This document shows positions 1-9,096 of a DNA stretch of 64,000 nt, in pieces. The notes under the pieces were generated by a model, which worked only from the letters and a program-made list of their open reading frames with translations, was not told where the DNA came from and searched no databases. The stretch lies in contig NZ_FOVF01000002.1 in the NCBI RefSeq assembly GCF_900115085.1, positions 186,001 to 250,000 of the forward strand, written 5' to 3'. Made by a program: the position numbers and the translations under genes. This DNA is from Dokdonella immobilis (GTDB lineage: Bacteria; Pseudomonadota; Gammaproteobacteria; Xanthomonadales; Rhodanobacteraceae). Positions within the stretch are counted from its first letter, which is position 1. Every line of letters starts with the position of its first letter.

Positions 1-2
1 TC

Positions 3-449
3 GAAGGAATCGCAGCCGCCAGGCCGGCACCGCCCTATGCGCTGGTCAGTCTGCTGATCGGGGTCAACAACCAATACCGCGGCCGTTCGGCGGATGAGTA
101 CGGCGAGGAATTCGCCGCATTGCTCGATCGCGCCGTCGGCTTCGCCGGGGGCGAGGCCCGGCGCGTCCTCGTGCTCTCGATTCCGGACTGGAGCGTCACT
201 CCGTTCGCCGCCGAGCGCGGTACCGATCCGATTGCGGTCGCTGCCGCCATCGATCGATTCAACGCGATCAACCGGGAGCGGGCCGAGAATCGCGGTGCGC
301 ACTGGATCGACGTCACCGACCTGTCGCGTGACGGCGGCCGCACCCTGCTGGTCGAGGACGGCCTGCATCCCTCGGCCAATCAATACGCCTTGTGGGTCGA
401 CCGCGTTTTTCCGGTTGCCAGCGCCATCCTCGGCGCACGCGACGCCTGA
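3..449 (+). CDS. SGNH/GDSL-type hydrolase, 3' part
   Basis: This is the end of a gene that starts left of the window; the frame is open from base 3 and gives the last 148 residues. It reads as the C-terminal part of an SGNH/GDSL hydrolase, a serine esterase fold. The block III sequence IGVNNQYRG, with the oxyanion-hole Asn, lies near residue 20. The block V sequence DGLHPSANQYALW carries the DxxH Asp and His that pair with the nucleophilic Ser. That serine block and any signal peptide are off the window, so location and substrate (lipid, acetyl-sugar or other ester) cannot be judged. The gene converges on the OmpA-family gene with about 50 bases between the stops. Confidence 0.8.
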   Translation, partial: EGIAAARPAPPYALVSLLIGVNNQYRGRSADEYGEEFAALLDRAVGFAGGEARRVLVLSIPDWSVTPFAAERGTDPIAVAAAIDRFNAINRERAENRGAHWIDVTDLSRDGGRTLLVEDGLHPSANQYALWVDRVFPVASAILGARDA

Positions 450-500
450 GCCCTGGCCCGCGCGCCCGCGGCACCCCAAGGGGCACCGCGGTGCTGGTGC

Positions 501-2513
501 TCAACCGCCGACGAGTTCGTAGACGACGATCGTCACCGTCGCCTTGGCCGTGCCGCCGCGGCCGTCGGAAACCGTGTACTCGAAGAAGTCGTGCCCGGAA
601 AAGCCGTGGATCGACTGGTAATGCACGGTGTTGTCCGCGTTGATCGTGATGACTGCATTGCCGGGCCCGGTGTGTTCGACCGAGACGACGCTCAGCGGGT
701 CGCCATCCGGGTCGCTGTCGTTGGCGAGCACGTCGATATCGGTGTCGTAGCCCTTGAGTACGCCACCGTCGTCGTTGACAGCGACCGGCATCTGGTTCGA
801 TGCCGAGGCCGGGTTCACGGTCACGCTGACGTTCGCCGTGGCCGTGCCGCCGCGGCCATCGCTGATCGTGTAGGTGAAGCTGTCGCTGCCCGAGTAGCCT
901 GGCGCGGGCGCGTAGCTGACGCCGCCCGCGCCGATGACGGCCGTCCCGTGCGCAGGCGTGGAGACGGCGGTGATCGTCAGCGTATCGTTGTCCGGGTCGC
1001 TGTCGTTGGCGAGCACGTCGATCACGGTGGCCGCGGATTCGAAGTCGACCGTGACCGCGTCATCGGCGGCCAGCGGAGCACCGTTGAGATACACGCGCGG
1101 CCCCAGTGTGGTCGTCGATGTCTGTTCCTCGAACTTGTACACATCGACCGTGCGCTTGTGCTCGGCCGGGTTGCGCAATGCGCGCTCGATCCAGGCCGGA
1201 TTGGCCTTGACCGGTTCGCGCACCCATTCGACCTTTTCGGCGGCCGGTGCCGGCTCGGGCGCCGGCACCACGGTTTCCTCGATGGTCAGGAACTCGACGT
1301 CGACGCGGCGATTCTTCTGCCGGTTCTCGGCCGTGTCGTTCGGGTGGCCCGGGTTGCGCTCGCCTTCACCGCGGGTGTCGATCTGGTCGGCCGGGATGCC
1401 GCGGCTGACCAGATGCGCCTTGGCGCTTTCGGCGCGGCGTTCGGACAGGCCCTGGTTGTAGGCGTCGGTGCCGATCGAATCGGTATGGCCGACGACGCTG
1501 ACCCGGCTGACCCGGCTCGTCGAATTGAGCTTGTCGACCAGTTCGTCGAGGGCGGCGATCGCATCGGGGCGCAGGTCGGCATGATCGAAACCGAAAAACG
1601 CGTCGCCATCGAGGCGCACTTCGTTACGGATCACCTGAGGTTCGGAGGGCGTCGTTGCCGGCTCGGCCGGGGTCTTCACTTCGACCAGGCGGAACGGTTC
1701 GCGGGCGCGGTAGTTCTGGCCGAAATCGTAGCGGGCCAGCAGCCAACCGCGGGTGTCGGACTTGTCGGTCTCGAAATCGCCGGACTTGCGCGCGAACTCG
1801 CCCTGCAGCGACAGGCTGAACGGGCTGTTGCGGAACAACTTGTCGAGTCCGAGCGAGAAGGTCGTCTGGTCAGAGCTGTACTTGCCCTTCTCGTAGTCGA
1901 AGCCGGCCCGCACGCGCAGCAGGGGTTCGTCGAAATAGGCGCCGAAGCGCAGGCCCGCGCCATTCTCGTAGGGGTGTTCGAAGAAGCGGGTCAGGGTCTC
2001 GATGGTCTGGGTCTGGGTATAGTCGCCGGTCGAGTCGCTGCCACTCAGTGTGGTCGTGTCGCTGACCAGTCGTGTATCGACCAGGCGCGTGCCCGATGTG
2101 GCGTGGCTGAAGTAGCCGCTGAAGAACAGGTCGTTGCGCTCCCAGCCGAGGCCAAGGGTCGCCTTGCGGTCCTTGTAGGCATTCTGGTCGCCGGCGCCGA
2201 AGAATTTCCAGACCGTCGCCGTGCTGCTCTGCGGGTTGCCGGAGAGGCGGTTGTAGCCGAGCTGGAGCCCGCCCGAACCACCCTGGCCCAGCCACAGTTC
2301 GGCCAGCCAGGCCGAACTGTCGGTCTTGCCGAGAATGGCCAGGATTTCGCCGAGGACGTCGCCGTCGTCGTTGATGCCCAATGACACGCGGGCGTTCGAT
2401 CCGACATAGGTCAGCGGGATCGCGGCGTCTCCTGCCGCCTGTTCGGAGCTGGGTTGCGCGTTCGCCGAAGCAGCGAGTGCGAAGGCGATGCAAAGCGGCA
2501 ACTTGCGGATCAT
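501..2513 (-). CDS. OmpA-family outer-membrane protein with two C-terminal tandem Ig/cadherin-like repeats
   Basis: A predicted 670-residue envelope protein. The ATG at 2513 has a GGGGAAG ribosome site 5-6 bases upstream and opens a signal peptide (MIRKLPLCIAFALAASANAQ, cut after ANA). Residues about 25-240 are rich in alternating aromatic and polar strands, as in an outer-membrane beta-barrel. Residues about 265-370 form an OmpA peptidoglycan-binding domain (GHTDSIGTDAYNQGLSERRA and a later NRRVDVEF). The chain then continues past the usual OmpA end through a linker into two tandem-95/cadherin-like repeats. Each has an IDVLANDSDPD motif and an SDGRGGTA end motif, and they run to the C-terminus. 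OmpA proteins normally anchor the outer membrane to peptidoglycan; the acidic repeats suggest calcium binding or adhesion, which is inference. The frame stays open far upstream through the next gene, but only this start has a ribosome site and signal peptide. Confidence 0.88.
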   Translation of the reverse strand: MIRKLPLCIAFALAASANAQPSSEQAAGDAAIPLTYVGSNARVSLGINDDGDVLGEILAILGKTDSSAWLAELWLGQGGSGGLQLGYNRLSGNPQSSTATVWKFFGAGDQNAYKDRKATLGLGWERNDLFFSGYFSHATSGTRLVDTRLVSDTTTLSGSDSTGDYTQTQTIETLTRFFEHPYENGAGLRFGAYFDEPLLRVRAGFDYEKGKYSSDQTTFSLGLDKLFRNSPFSLSLQGEFARKSGDFETDKSDTRGWLLARYDFGQNYRAREPFRLVEVKTPAEPATTPSEPQVIRNEVRLDGDAFFGFDHADLRPDAIAALDELVDKLNSTSRVSRVSVVGHTDSIGTDAYNQGLSERRAESAKAHLVSRGIPADQIDTRGEGERNPGHPNDTAENRQKNRRVDVEFLTIEETVVPAPEPAPAAEKVEWVREPVKANPAWIERALRNPAEHKRTVDVYKFEEQTSTTTLGPRVYLNGAPLAADDAVTVDFESAATVIDVLANDSDPDNDTLTITAVSTPAHGTAVIGAGGVSYAPAPGYSGSDSFTYTISDGRGGTATANVSVTVNPASASNQMPVAVNDDGGVLKGYDTDIDVLANDSDPDGDPLSVVSVEHTGPGNAVITINADNTVHYQSIHGFSGHDFFEYTVSDGRGGTAKATVTIVVYELVGG

Positions 2514-2552
2514 GTCACTTCCCCTGACGTTGGCTGGTCCCCTGAACTTCCA

Positions 2553-2580
2553 ATTATCCTGTATTTTCGCGGCGCGGCAA
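2553..2580 (-). promoter_or_regulatory. Putative sigma-70 promoter of the OmpA-family gene
   Basis: On the minus strand TTGCCG (2580-2575) is followed after 16 bases by GATAAT (2558-2553), which matches 5 of 6 positions of the -10 consensus. This would place transcription start about 30 bases before the ATG at 2513. The patch is locally AT-rich within a GC-rich intergenic region between two divergent genes. The -35 is weak. Confidence 0.35.
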
Positions 2581-2729
2581 AACCTCCGTGCGCCGGCAGG
2601 TATGGCGGCGCGGTTTCGATCCGGACCCTTGTGCATCCTGGCCTGCGCACCCACATGCATGCATGCGCAGGGCCATGCCTCGTGACCGAGGATTTGCCCG
2701 TCCCATCGAACCCGCCCCGAGGTAACGTC

Positions 2730-3653
2730 ATGTCCAGCCAAGAACCCGTCCGTCAGCGCATCGAGTCGATGCTGGCCAGCAACCGCATCGTCCTTTTCAT
2801 GAAGGGCACGCGCGACGCGCCGAGCTGCGGTTTTTCGGCCGCCACTTCCGGCGTCCTCAACGACCTCCTCGACGATTACTTCACCGTCGACGTACTCGCC
2901 GACGAGGCGATCCGCCAGGGCATCAAGGAATATGGCAACTGGCCGACCATTCCCCAGCTCTATGTCGATGGCGAACTGGTCGGCGGCGCGGACATCGTCC
3001 AGGGCATGGCGGCCAGTGGCGAGCTGCACAAGCTTCTTGGCGTGCCCGAGCCCGACCGCACCCCACCCGAAATCAGCATCAGCGACGAGGCCGCGACCCA
3101 GATTCGGGCCGCTCTGGCTGACGCCGAAGGCATGGGTCTGTTCCTTGCCATCGACGGCCGCTACCACCCGCAGTTCCAGCTGCGCGAGATCCAGGGCGGC
3201 GAAATCCGCGTCAGCGCGAATGGCATCGATGTCCACTTCGATCCGGCCAGCGCGCAGCGCGCGCGCGGAGCGCGCATCGGCTGGACCGAGACCGCCCAGG
3301 GCGAGGGCCTGTCCATCGACCTTCCGGCTGCGCCGCCCAAGGTGCACGCGCTCGATGTGCATGCGCTGAAGAAGCTCCTCGACGAGGGCCGCGTCACCGT
3401 GATCGACGTGCGGCCGGCCGACGAGCGTGCGCGTGCGCCGTTCGCCGGTGCCGAAGTGCTCGATGCCGAGTCGCACGCGCGCCTGGTCAAGCTGCCGGTC
3501 GACACCCCATTGGCCTTTCTCTGCCACCATGGCAATTCGAGCCGGCGTGCCGCCGAGCATTTCCGCGAGCATGGCTTCCGTTCGCTGCACAACATCGAGG
3601 GCGGCATCGACGCGTGGTCGCGGGAGATCGACCCGACCGTGCCGGCGTACTGA
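2730..3653 (+). CDS. grxD: Monothiol glutaredoxin with IscA-like and rhodanese domains
   Basis: A predicted 307-residue cytosolic fusion. Residues 1-107 are a monothiol (CGFS) glutaredoxin with the active-site motif PSCGFS (Cys33), WPTIPQLYVDGELVGG and a conserved GG; this family binds and carries 2Fe-2S clusters with glutathione. Residues about 112-200 resemble the IscA/HesB fold (EISISDEAATQIRAAL) but contain no cysteine, so they cannot ligate a cluster themselves. Residues about 205-307 form a rhodanese domain with the catalytic loop FLCHHGNSSRRAA (Cys265). The ATG at 2730 follows GAGGTAAC. The likely role is Fe-S cluster trafficking or sulfur transfer. Similar long glutaredoxins are known in Xanthomonadaceae. 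The gene is divergent from the OmpA-family gene. The symbol refers to the glutaredoxin part. Confidence 0.9.
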   Translation: MSSQEPVRQRIESMLASNRIVLFMKGTRDAPSCGFSAATSGVLNDLLDDYFTVDVLADEAIRQGIKEYGNWPTIPQLYVDGELVGGADIVQGMAASGELHKLLGVPEPDRTPPEISISDEAATQIRAALADAEGMGLFLAIDGRYHPQFQLREIQGGEIRVSANGIDVHFDPASAQRARGARIGWTETAQGEGLSIDLPAAPPKVHALDVHALKKLLDEGRVTVIDVRPADERARAPFAGAEVLDAESHARLVKLPVDTPLAFLCHHGNSSRRAAEHFREHGFRSLHNIEGGIDAWSREIDPTVPAY

Positions 3654-3781
3654 ACTACGAGCAGGTTCGTTGCATCGCAGCATGGGTTATTCGAACGCTG
3701 CACCTATACTCCTGATCAGCGTGATGCTGTGCATTGCGTCACGCCGTGCGACCTTGGGCACATCGATGCAGGAGTAAGCCA

Positions 3782-4117
3782 ATGCGTGCAACTGCCACCG
3801 CCTTAGTTTGCCTCCTCCTGGGCGCGTGCGCAGGCGGAGGGCCGGAGAAGCTGGTGGCCGACGCCTGCGTCAAGGAAGTCGATCAGCGCCTGGCCGGCAA
3901 GACCTACGAGGTCGATGCCGACAAGCTGCTGACCAGCGCCGCCAAGGCGGATGCGGCCGACACCTATCAGGTATCGGGGCCGGTCGTATTCGATCGCGGC
4001 CTGGCATCTGAATTCACCCAGATGCTCAAGTGCAAGGCGCGCGTCGACGGCAAGACCGCCAGCGTGATCTCGATCGAGTTCATCTGGAGCATGGAAGACC
4101 TCAAGAAAGCCGAGTAG
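3782..4117 (+). CDS. Small lipoprotein of unknown function
   Basis: A predicted 111-residue lipoprotein. The ATG at 3782 has a GGAG ribosome site 7-8 bases upstream; a further in-frame ATG at 3734 lacks one. The signal peptide ends in the lipobox LGAC (Cys16), so the mature protein should be lipidated. The +2 Ala suggests the outer membrane by the usual rule. The mature part (about 95 residues) is acidic/basic mixed with a second pair of cysteines (ADAC and LKCK) that could form a disulfide. It resembles small periplasmic proteins of unknown function; no catalytic motif is visible. It stands alone between grxD and ilvA. Confidence 0.8.
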   Translation: MRATATALVCLLLGACAGGGPEKLVADACVKEVDQRLAGKTYEVDADKLLTSAAKADAADTYQVSGPVVFDRGLASEFTQMLKCKARVDGKTASVISIEFIWSMEDLKKAE

Positions 4118-4204
4118 CTCCGCTCCGCCGGCAGGACCGGACGCCGGGCAATTGTGGCTTGGCTCGCGGCTGGTTAGGCTGCAGGTCCGCTGCCGGACCG
4201 TGCG

Positions 4205-5743
4205 ATGCCCGTCGACTACCTGAAACGAATCCTCACCTCGCGCGTCTACGACGTGGCCCGCGAAAGCGAACTCGAGATTGCGCCGGGGCTGTCCGCCCGG
4301 ACCGGCTGCACGGTGCTGCTCAAGCGCGAGGACAACCAGCCGGTGTTCTCGTTCAAGCTGCGCGGCGCCTACAACAAGATGGCGACGCTGAGCCGGGCCG
4401 AGCTCAAGCGCGGCGTCATCGCGGCCTCGGCCGGCAACCATGCCCAGGGCGTCGCCCTGGCTGCGGCCAGGCTCGATTGCAGGGCCGTGATCGTGATGCC
4501 GGTGACCACGCCGCGGGTCAAGATCGATGCCGTGCATGCGATCGGCGGAGCGCGCGTCGAGATCGTCCTGCATGGCGAATCCTATTCGGATGCCAAGGCG
4601 CATGCCGATGCGTTGGCCACGCGTCGTCGCCTCGTCTTCGTGCATCCGTTCGACGATCCCGATGTGATCGCCGGGCAGGGCACGATCGGCATGGAAATCC
4701 TGCGTCAGCATCCGGATCCGATCGAGGCGATCTTCGTCGCCATCGGTGGCGGCGGACTGGTTTCGGGCATCGCCGCCTATGTCAAGGCGATCCGGCCCGG
4801 GATCCGCATCATCGGCGTACAGGCACTCGATTCCGATGCCATGGCCCGGTCGCTCGCCGCGGGCCGGCGCATCACGCTCAAGGACGTTGGCCTGTTCTGC
4901 GACGGCACCGCGGTCAAGCAGGTCGGCAAGGAAACGTTCCGCCTCTGCCGTGAACTGGTCGACGAGATCGTGCGCGTCGACGCCGACGCGGTGTGCGCGG
5001 CGATCAAGGATGTCTTCCAGGATACGCGCAGCATCCTCGAACCGGCCGGCGCCCTGGCCGTGGCCGGGATGAAGGCCTGGACCGCGCAGCATGGCTGCCG
5101 TGGCAAGACCGTGGTCGCGGTCGCCTGCGGCGCCAACATGAATTTCGACCGGCTGCGCTTCGTCGCCGAGCGCGCCGAAGTCGGCGAGGCGCGCGAATCG
5201 GTGCTGGCGGTGACCATTCCCGAGCAGCGCGGGTCGTTCCGTCGCTTCTGCACGGTGCTCGAGGGTCACAGCATCACCGAGTTCAACTACCGCATGGCCG
5301 ACGGCGCCCAGGCCAACCTGTTCGTCGGCTTGCAGGTCGCCGGTGCGGGCGATCATGCACGCACCATCCGGGCCTTGCGTGCCGAGGGCTTCGCCACGCT
5401 CGACCTGAGCACGGACGAGCTGGCCAAGCAGCACCTGCGCCACATGATCGGCGGCCGCTCGGCCGATGCCCATGATGAACTGCTGTATCGATTCGAGTTT
5501 CCGGAGCGCCCCGGCGCCTTGCTGCGCTTTCTTTCGGCGATGGACCCAGGATGGAATATTTCACTGTTCCATTACCGGAACGAAGGCGCCGACTATGGCC
5601 GCATCCTGGTCGGCATCCAGGTGCCGCAAGCGGACATGAAGGACTTCCGCGCGTTTCTCGGCAGGCTCGGCTATCCGCACGACGACGAGAGCGCGAACCC
5701 GGCCTATCGCCTGTTCCTGCGCGGGGCCGACGACAACGCCTGA
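4205..5743 (+). CDS. ilvA: Biosynthetic threonine deaminase
   Basis: A predicted 512-residue PLP enzyme that converts threonine to 2-oxobutyrate and ammonia, the first step of isoleucine synthesis. The PLP lysine lies in FSFKLRGAYNK (Lys51), with the ASAGNHAQG motif near residue 80 and the phosphate-binding loop GGGGLVSG near residue 183. Residues from about 330 hold two ACT-like regulatory domains (VTIPEQRGSF and FEFPERPGALLRFL), as in the isoleucine-inhibited biosynthetic enzyme and unlike the short catabolic form. Its length matches E. coli IlvA (514). No ilv neighbours lie in the window, so it appears to be a single-gene unit here. Confidence 0.95.
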   Translation: MPVDYLKRILTSRVYDVARESELEIAPGLSARTGCTVLLKREDNQPVFSFKLRGAYNKMATLSRAELKRGVIAASAGNHAQGVALAAARLDCRAVIVMPVTTPRVKIDAVHAIGGARVEIVLHGESYSDAKAHADALATRRRLVFVHPFDDPDVIAGQGTIGMEILRQHPDPIEAIFVAIGGGGLVSGIAAYVKAIRPGIRIIGVQALDSDAMARSLAAGRRITLKDVGLFCDGTAVKQVGKETFRLCRELVDEIVRVDADAVCAAIKDVFQDTRSILEPAGALAVAGMKAWTAQHGCRGKTVVAVACGANMNFDRLRFVAERAEVGEARESVLAVTIPEQRGSFRRFCTVLEGHSITEFNYRMADGAQANLFVGLQVAGAGDHARTIRALRAEGFATLDLSTDELAKQHLRHMIGGRSADAHDELLYRFEFPERPGALLRFLSAMDPGWNISLFHYRNEGADYGRILVGIQVPQADMKDFRAFLGRLGYPHDDESANPAYRLFLRGADDNA

Positions 5744-5880
5744 CGCCGGGATTGCGGCCGGCGGGTGCATGACGGCATCCGTGGCAATGCCGTCCCGCAA
5801 CGCGCGGCCGCAGGTGCGAGCTTGGCGTCGCGACGTGCGCCTGGCGCATAATCGAGCGGTCTTCCCGAGGAGCCCGGCTC

Positions 5881-8295
5881 ATGTGGATTGCACTCGCACT
5901 GGCGATCGTGGTGTTACTCGTGCTCGCATTTCGTGGGTTCGGCTTCCTGGCCTGGACTGGCGCCGCGGCGATCCTCCTGGTCGGCTGGCGCTTGTACGGC
6001 ATCGCTTCGCCCTCGCTGTTCATGGCGGTCACGGCGGGCCTGATCCTGGTCGCTGCCGTATTCGGCCTGCCGCCGCTGCGCCGCGTGCTGATATCGCGTT
6101 TCGTCATGCCGGTGTTCGCCAAGGTGCTGCCGCGGCTCGGCGATACCGAACGCGTCGCCCTCGAGGCCGGCACGGTGTGGTGGGACGCCGACCTTTTCTC
6201 GGGCATGCCGGACTGGCAGAAGCTGCTCGATTTCGAGGCGCGCCCGCTCAGCGACGACGAACAGGCCTTCCTCGACGGGCCGGTCAATGATCTCTGTGCG
6301 GCGATCGACGACTGGCAGGTCTACCAGGACCGCGATCTGCCCCCCGAGGTCTGGGCACTGATCCGCAAGCACCGCTTGTTCGGCCTGATCATTCCGAAGG
6401 AATACGGCGGCCACGGTTTTTCGGCGCTGGCCCAGTCGCGCATCGTCACGCGTATTTCGAGCCGTTCGGTGACCGCTGCGGTGACCGTGATGGTGCCGAA
6501 CTCGCTCGGTCCCGGCGAACTGCTGATGCATTACGGCACCCAGGCGCAGAAGGATCGCTATCTGAGGCGCCTCGCCGAGGGCGAGGAGATTCCGTGTTTC
6601 GCCCTGACCGGCCCCGAAGCAGGATCGGATGCCGCGGCGACCCAGTCCGAAGGCATCGTCGAGAAGCGCACGATCGACGGCCGCGAAGTGCTCGGCCTGC
6701 GCCTGAACTGGATGAAGCGTTACATCACCCTGGCTCCGGTGGCGACCCTGGTCGGTCTCGCCTTCCGCCTCAAGGACCCCGACCATCTGTTGGGCGACGA
6801 GGTCGATCGCGGCATCACCTGCGCGCTGATACCGCGCGATACCCCGGGCGTCGAGATCGGCATGCGCCACGATCCGATGGGCGTGCCATTCCACAACGGC
6901 CCGACCATTGGTCGCGATGTCTGGGTGCCGATCGACGCGATCATCGGCGAGCGCGATGGGGTCGGCCATGGCTGGCGCATGCTGATGGAATCGCTCGCCG
7001 CGGGGCGCTCGATTTCGCTGCCGGCGCTGAGCATCGGCGCGGCACAGATGGCGACCCGCATCTGCGGCGCCTATGCGACCGTGCGCGAACAGTTCGATAC
7101 ACCGATCGGGCGTTTCGAAGGCATCGAGGAACCGCTTGCGCGCATCGCCGGCATGACCTACCTGATGACGGCGACGCGGACCCTGACGTGCGGCGCGCTC
7201 GATGCCGGCGAGAAACCGGCGGTGATCGGATCGATCGCCAAGGCCTACCTGACCGAAGGCATGCGCCAGGTCATCACCGACGCGATGGACATCCGCGCCG
7301 GCAGCGCGATCCAGCGTGGACCCCGCAATATGTTGTCGCGTTCCTGGGATGCGGTGCCGATCGGCATCACGGTCGAGGGTGCGAACATCCTGACCCGTTC
7401 GATGATCGTCTACGGCCAGGGCGCGATCCGTTGCCATCCATTCGTGCACAGGGAGATCGAGGCGGTTGCGAAGAACGACCTGAAGGCCTTCGACCAGGCC
7501 ATCTTCGGGCACGTCAACCTGCTCTTCACGCGCGCCGTGCGGGCCACGTTGCTGGCCCTGTCCGGGTCCCGCCTCGCCGGCGTGCCGCAGACCGAGGACA
7601 CCGCGCGCTACTACCAGCACCTGTCGCGTTTCTCGGCGGCTTTCACGATCCTCTCCGATACCGCGATGGGCACGCTCGGCGGCACGCTGAAGCGGCGCGA
7701 GAAGATCTCCGGGCGCCTGGCCGATGCCCTGGCCTTCCTGTATCTCGCCTCTGCCGCACTCAAGCGCTACCACGACGAGGGCAAGACCACGGCCAACTTC
7801 GGGCTCGTGCGCTGGTCGGTCGAACTGTGCCTGTACCGCATCCAGGAAGCCCTGCTCGGCGTGCTCGAAAACCTGCCGAATCGCACCGCGGCCTGGTTGC
7901 TGGACCTGCTGATCTTTCCCCTCGGTGCGCGCTTCCGTCCACCCGCGGACCGACTCGGCGCGCGCGTCGCCCGCGATATCCTCGAGGACCGCGAGGCGCG
8001 CAGGACCCTGACCGAGGACGTGTACGTTCCGGCCGGCGACCAGCCCGGGCTGGGTCGACTCGAAGCCGCGCTCGACAAGGCCGTCGCCGCCCTGCCGATA
8101 GAAACCAAGCTGCGTGACGCAGTCCGCGCCGGCAAGCTCGATCGAGCGCCGGGCCACATGCTCGATGACACCGGCCTGGCTGCCGGCATCATCACCCGCG
8201 AAGAGTACGACCGGCTCAATGAAGCGCGCGACCTGCGCGACGAGGTGATCCAGGTCGATGCCTTCACACCCGAACAATTCCGGAGCCTGCGCTGA
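5881..8295 (+). CDS. fadE: Acyl-CoA dehydrogenase FadE
   Basis: A predicted 804-residue flavoenzyme for the first oxidation of fatty-acid beta-oxidation (acyl-CoA to trans-2-enoyl-CoA), close in length to E. coli FadE (814). Two hydrophobic segments occupy residues 1-60, consistent with inner-membrane association. The acyl-CoA dehydrogenase fold follows (IPKEYGGHGFSALAQSRI, CFALTGPEAGSDAA, then the flavin and substrate domains), then the long C-terminal DUF1974 extension typical of FadE. The ATG at 5881 has GAGGAG upstream. Its stop overlaps the next start (TGATG), so the two are probably translationally coupled. Confidence 0.95.
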   Translation: MWIALALAIVVLLVLAFRGFGFLAWTGAAAILLVGWRLYGIASPSLFMAVTAGLILVAAVFGLPPLRRVLISRFVMPVFAKVLPRLGDTERVALEAGTVWWDADLFSGMPDWQKLLDFEARPLSDDEQAFLDGPVNDLCAAIDDWQVYQDRDLPPEVWALIRKHRLFGLIIPKEYGGHGFSALAQSRIVTRISSRSVTAAVTVMVPNSLGPGELLMHYGTQAQKDRYLRRLAEGEEIPCFALTGPEAGSDAAATQSEGIVEKRTIDGREVLGLRLNWMKRYITLAPVATLVGLAFRLKDPDHLLGDEVDRGITCALIPRDTPGVEIGMRHDPMGVPFHNGPTIGRDVWVPIDAIIGERDGVGHGWRMLMESLAAGRSISLPALSIGAAQMATRICGAYATVREQFDTPIGRFEGIEEPLARIAGMTYLMTATRTLTCGALDAGEKPAVIGSIAKAYLTEGMRQVITDAMDIRAGSAIQRGPRNMLSRSWDAVPIGITVEGANILTRSMIVYGQGAIRCHPFVHREIEAVAKNDLKAFDQAIFGHVNLLFTRAVRATLLALSGSRLAGVPQTEDTARYYQHLSRFSAAFTILSDTAMGTLGGTLKRREKISGRLADALAFLYLASAALKRYHDEGKTTANFGLVRWSVELCLYRIQEALLGVLENLPNRTAAWLLDLLIFPLGARFRPPADRLGARVARDILEDREARRTLTEDVYVPAGDQPGLGRLEAALDKAVAALPIETKLRDAVRAGKLDRAPGHMLDDTGLAAGIITREEYDRLNEARDLRDEVIQVDAFTPEQFRSLR

Positions 8296-8948
8296 TGGCG
8301 GAGCAGGCAGTCTGGTATTTCGATTTCATATCGCCGTTCGCGTATCTGCAGTTCGCACGCATGCGCGCGCTCGCCGGGAGATGGCCGATCACGCCGCGCC
8401 CTGTCGTGCTGGGCGCCGTACTCGCACATCATGGCCAGCTCGGTCCGGCCGAGATCCCGGGCAAGCGCGAGTTCACCTACCGCATGGTCCAGTGGAGCGC
8501 CGATACGCTGGGTATCGAGCTGCATTTCCCGCCGGCGCACCCGTTCAATCCGCTGGCCGCGTTGCGCCTGGCCATCGCCGGCGGCACGCGCTGGGAGAGC
8601 ATCGGCGAAATCTTCGATCATCTCTGGAAGCAGGGTCACGCCGGTGATTCGGCGGCCGCTCTCGAAGCGCTCGGCAAGCGCCTTGGCATCGTCGACATCG
8701 AACCCGCAATCGCCGCGGCTGCAGTCAAGGAACAATTGCGCGCAAACACCGAAGAGGCGATCAGTCGTGGCGTATTCGGCGTGCCGACGCTCAGGCTCGG
8801 CAATCAGCTCTTCTGGGGCAATGACGCGACGCCGATGATCGAAGCAGCCCTGGCCGATCCCGAAATCTTCAGGCGCGGCGAGTATGCGCGCATCGCCACG
8901 CTGCCGAGCGCGGTGGCGCGCGTCCGCGATCGCGGCCAGGTCGGGTAG
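8295..8948 (+). CDS. DsbA-fold 2-hydroxychromene-2-carboxylate isomerase family protein
   Basis: A predicted 217-residue cytosolic protein of the kappa-class glutathione-transferase / HCCA isomerase family. The N-terminal YFDFISPFAYLQ contains the conserved Ser-Pro that activates glutathione in this family, and GVFGVPTLRLGNQLFWGND is the standard C-terminal thioredoxin-fold signature with the cis-proline. Family members isomerise naphthalene-pathway intermediates or act as general glutathione-dependent enzymes. Nothing here points to aromatic degradation, so the substrate is unknown. The start overlaps the fadE stop by one base, so a role alongside acyl-CoA oxidation is possible but unproven. 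Confidence 0.85.
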   Translation: MAEQAVWYFDFISPFAYLQFARMRALAGRWPITPRPVVLGAVLAHHGQLGPAEIPGKREFTYRMVQWSADTLGIELHFPPAHPFNPLAALRLAIAGGTRWESIGEIFDHLWKQGHAGDSAAALEALGKRLGIVDIEPAIAAAAVKEQLRANTEEAISRGVFGVPTLRLGNQLFWGNDATPMIEAALADPEIFRRGEYARIATLPSAVARVRDRGQVG

Positions 8949-9096
8949 CGAAGGACGGGCAAAGTTGTCCGCGCGCTGAACGGTTTTCGAATCGATTACG
9001 AGGCGTTCACGTTTCTCCGGTTCCAATGCGCCGCGTGGCGTCCGGATCGTTGCGAACCGGCACCGGGCGAGCCGCCGACCAACTGGAGGAAAACCG

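Noticed and set aside
3700-3722. TATACT as a -10 box for the lipoprotein gene at 3782
   Set aside because: No acceptable -35 at 16-18 bases upstream.
5914-8277. A 787-codon open frame antisense to fadE
   Set aside because: High-GC genes often leave the opposite strand open. The translation is His/Gln/Arg-rich with no family motif, whereas the plus strand is a complete FadE.
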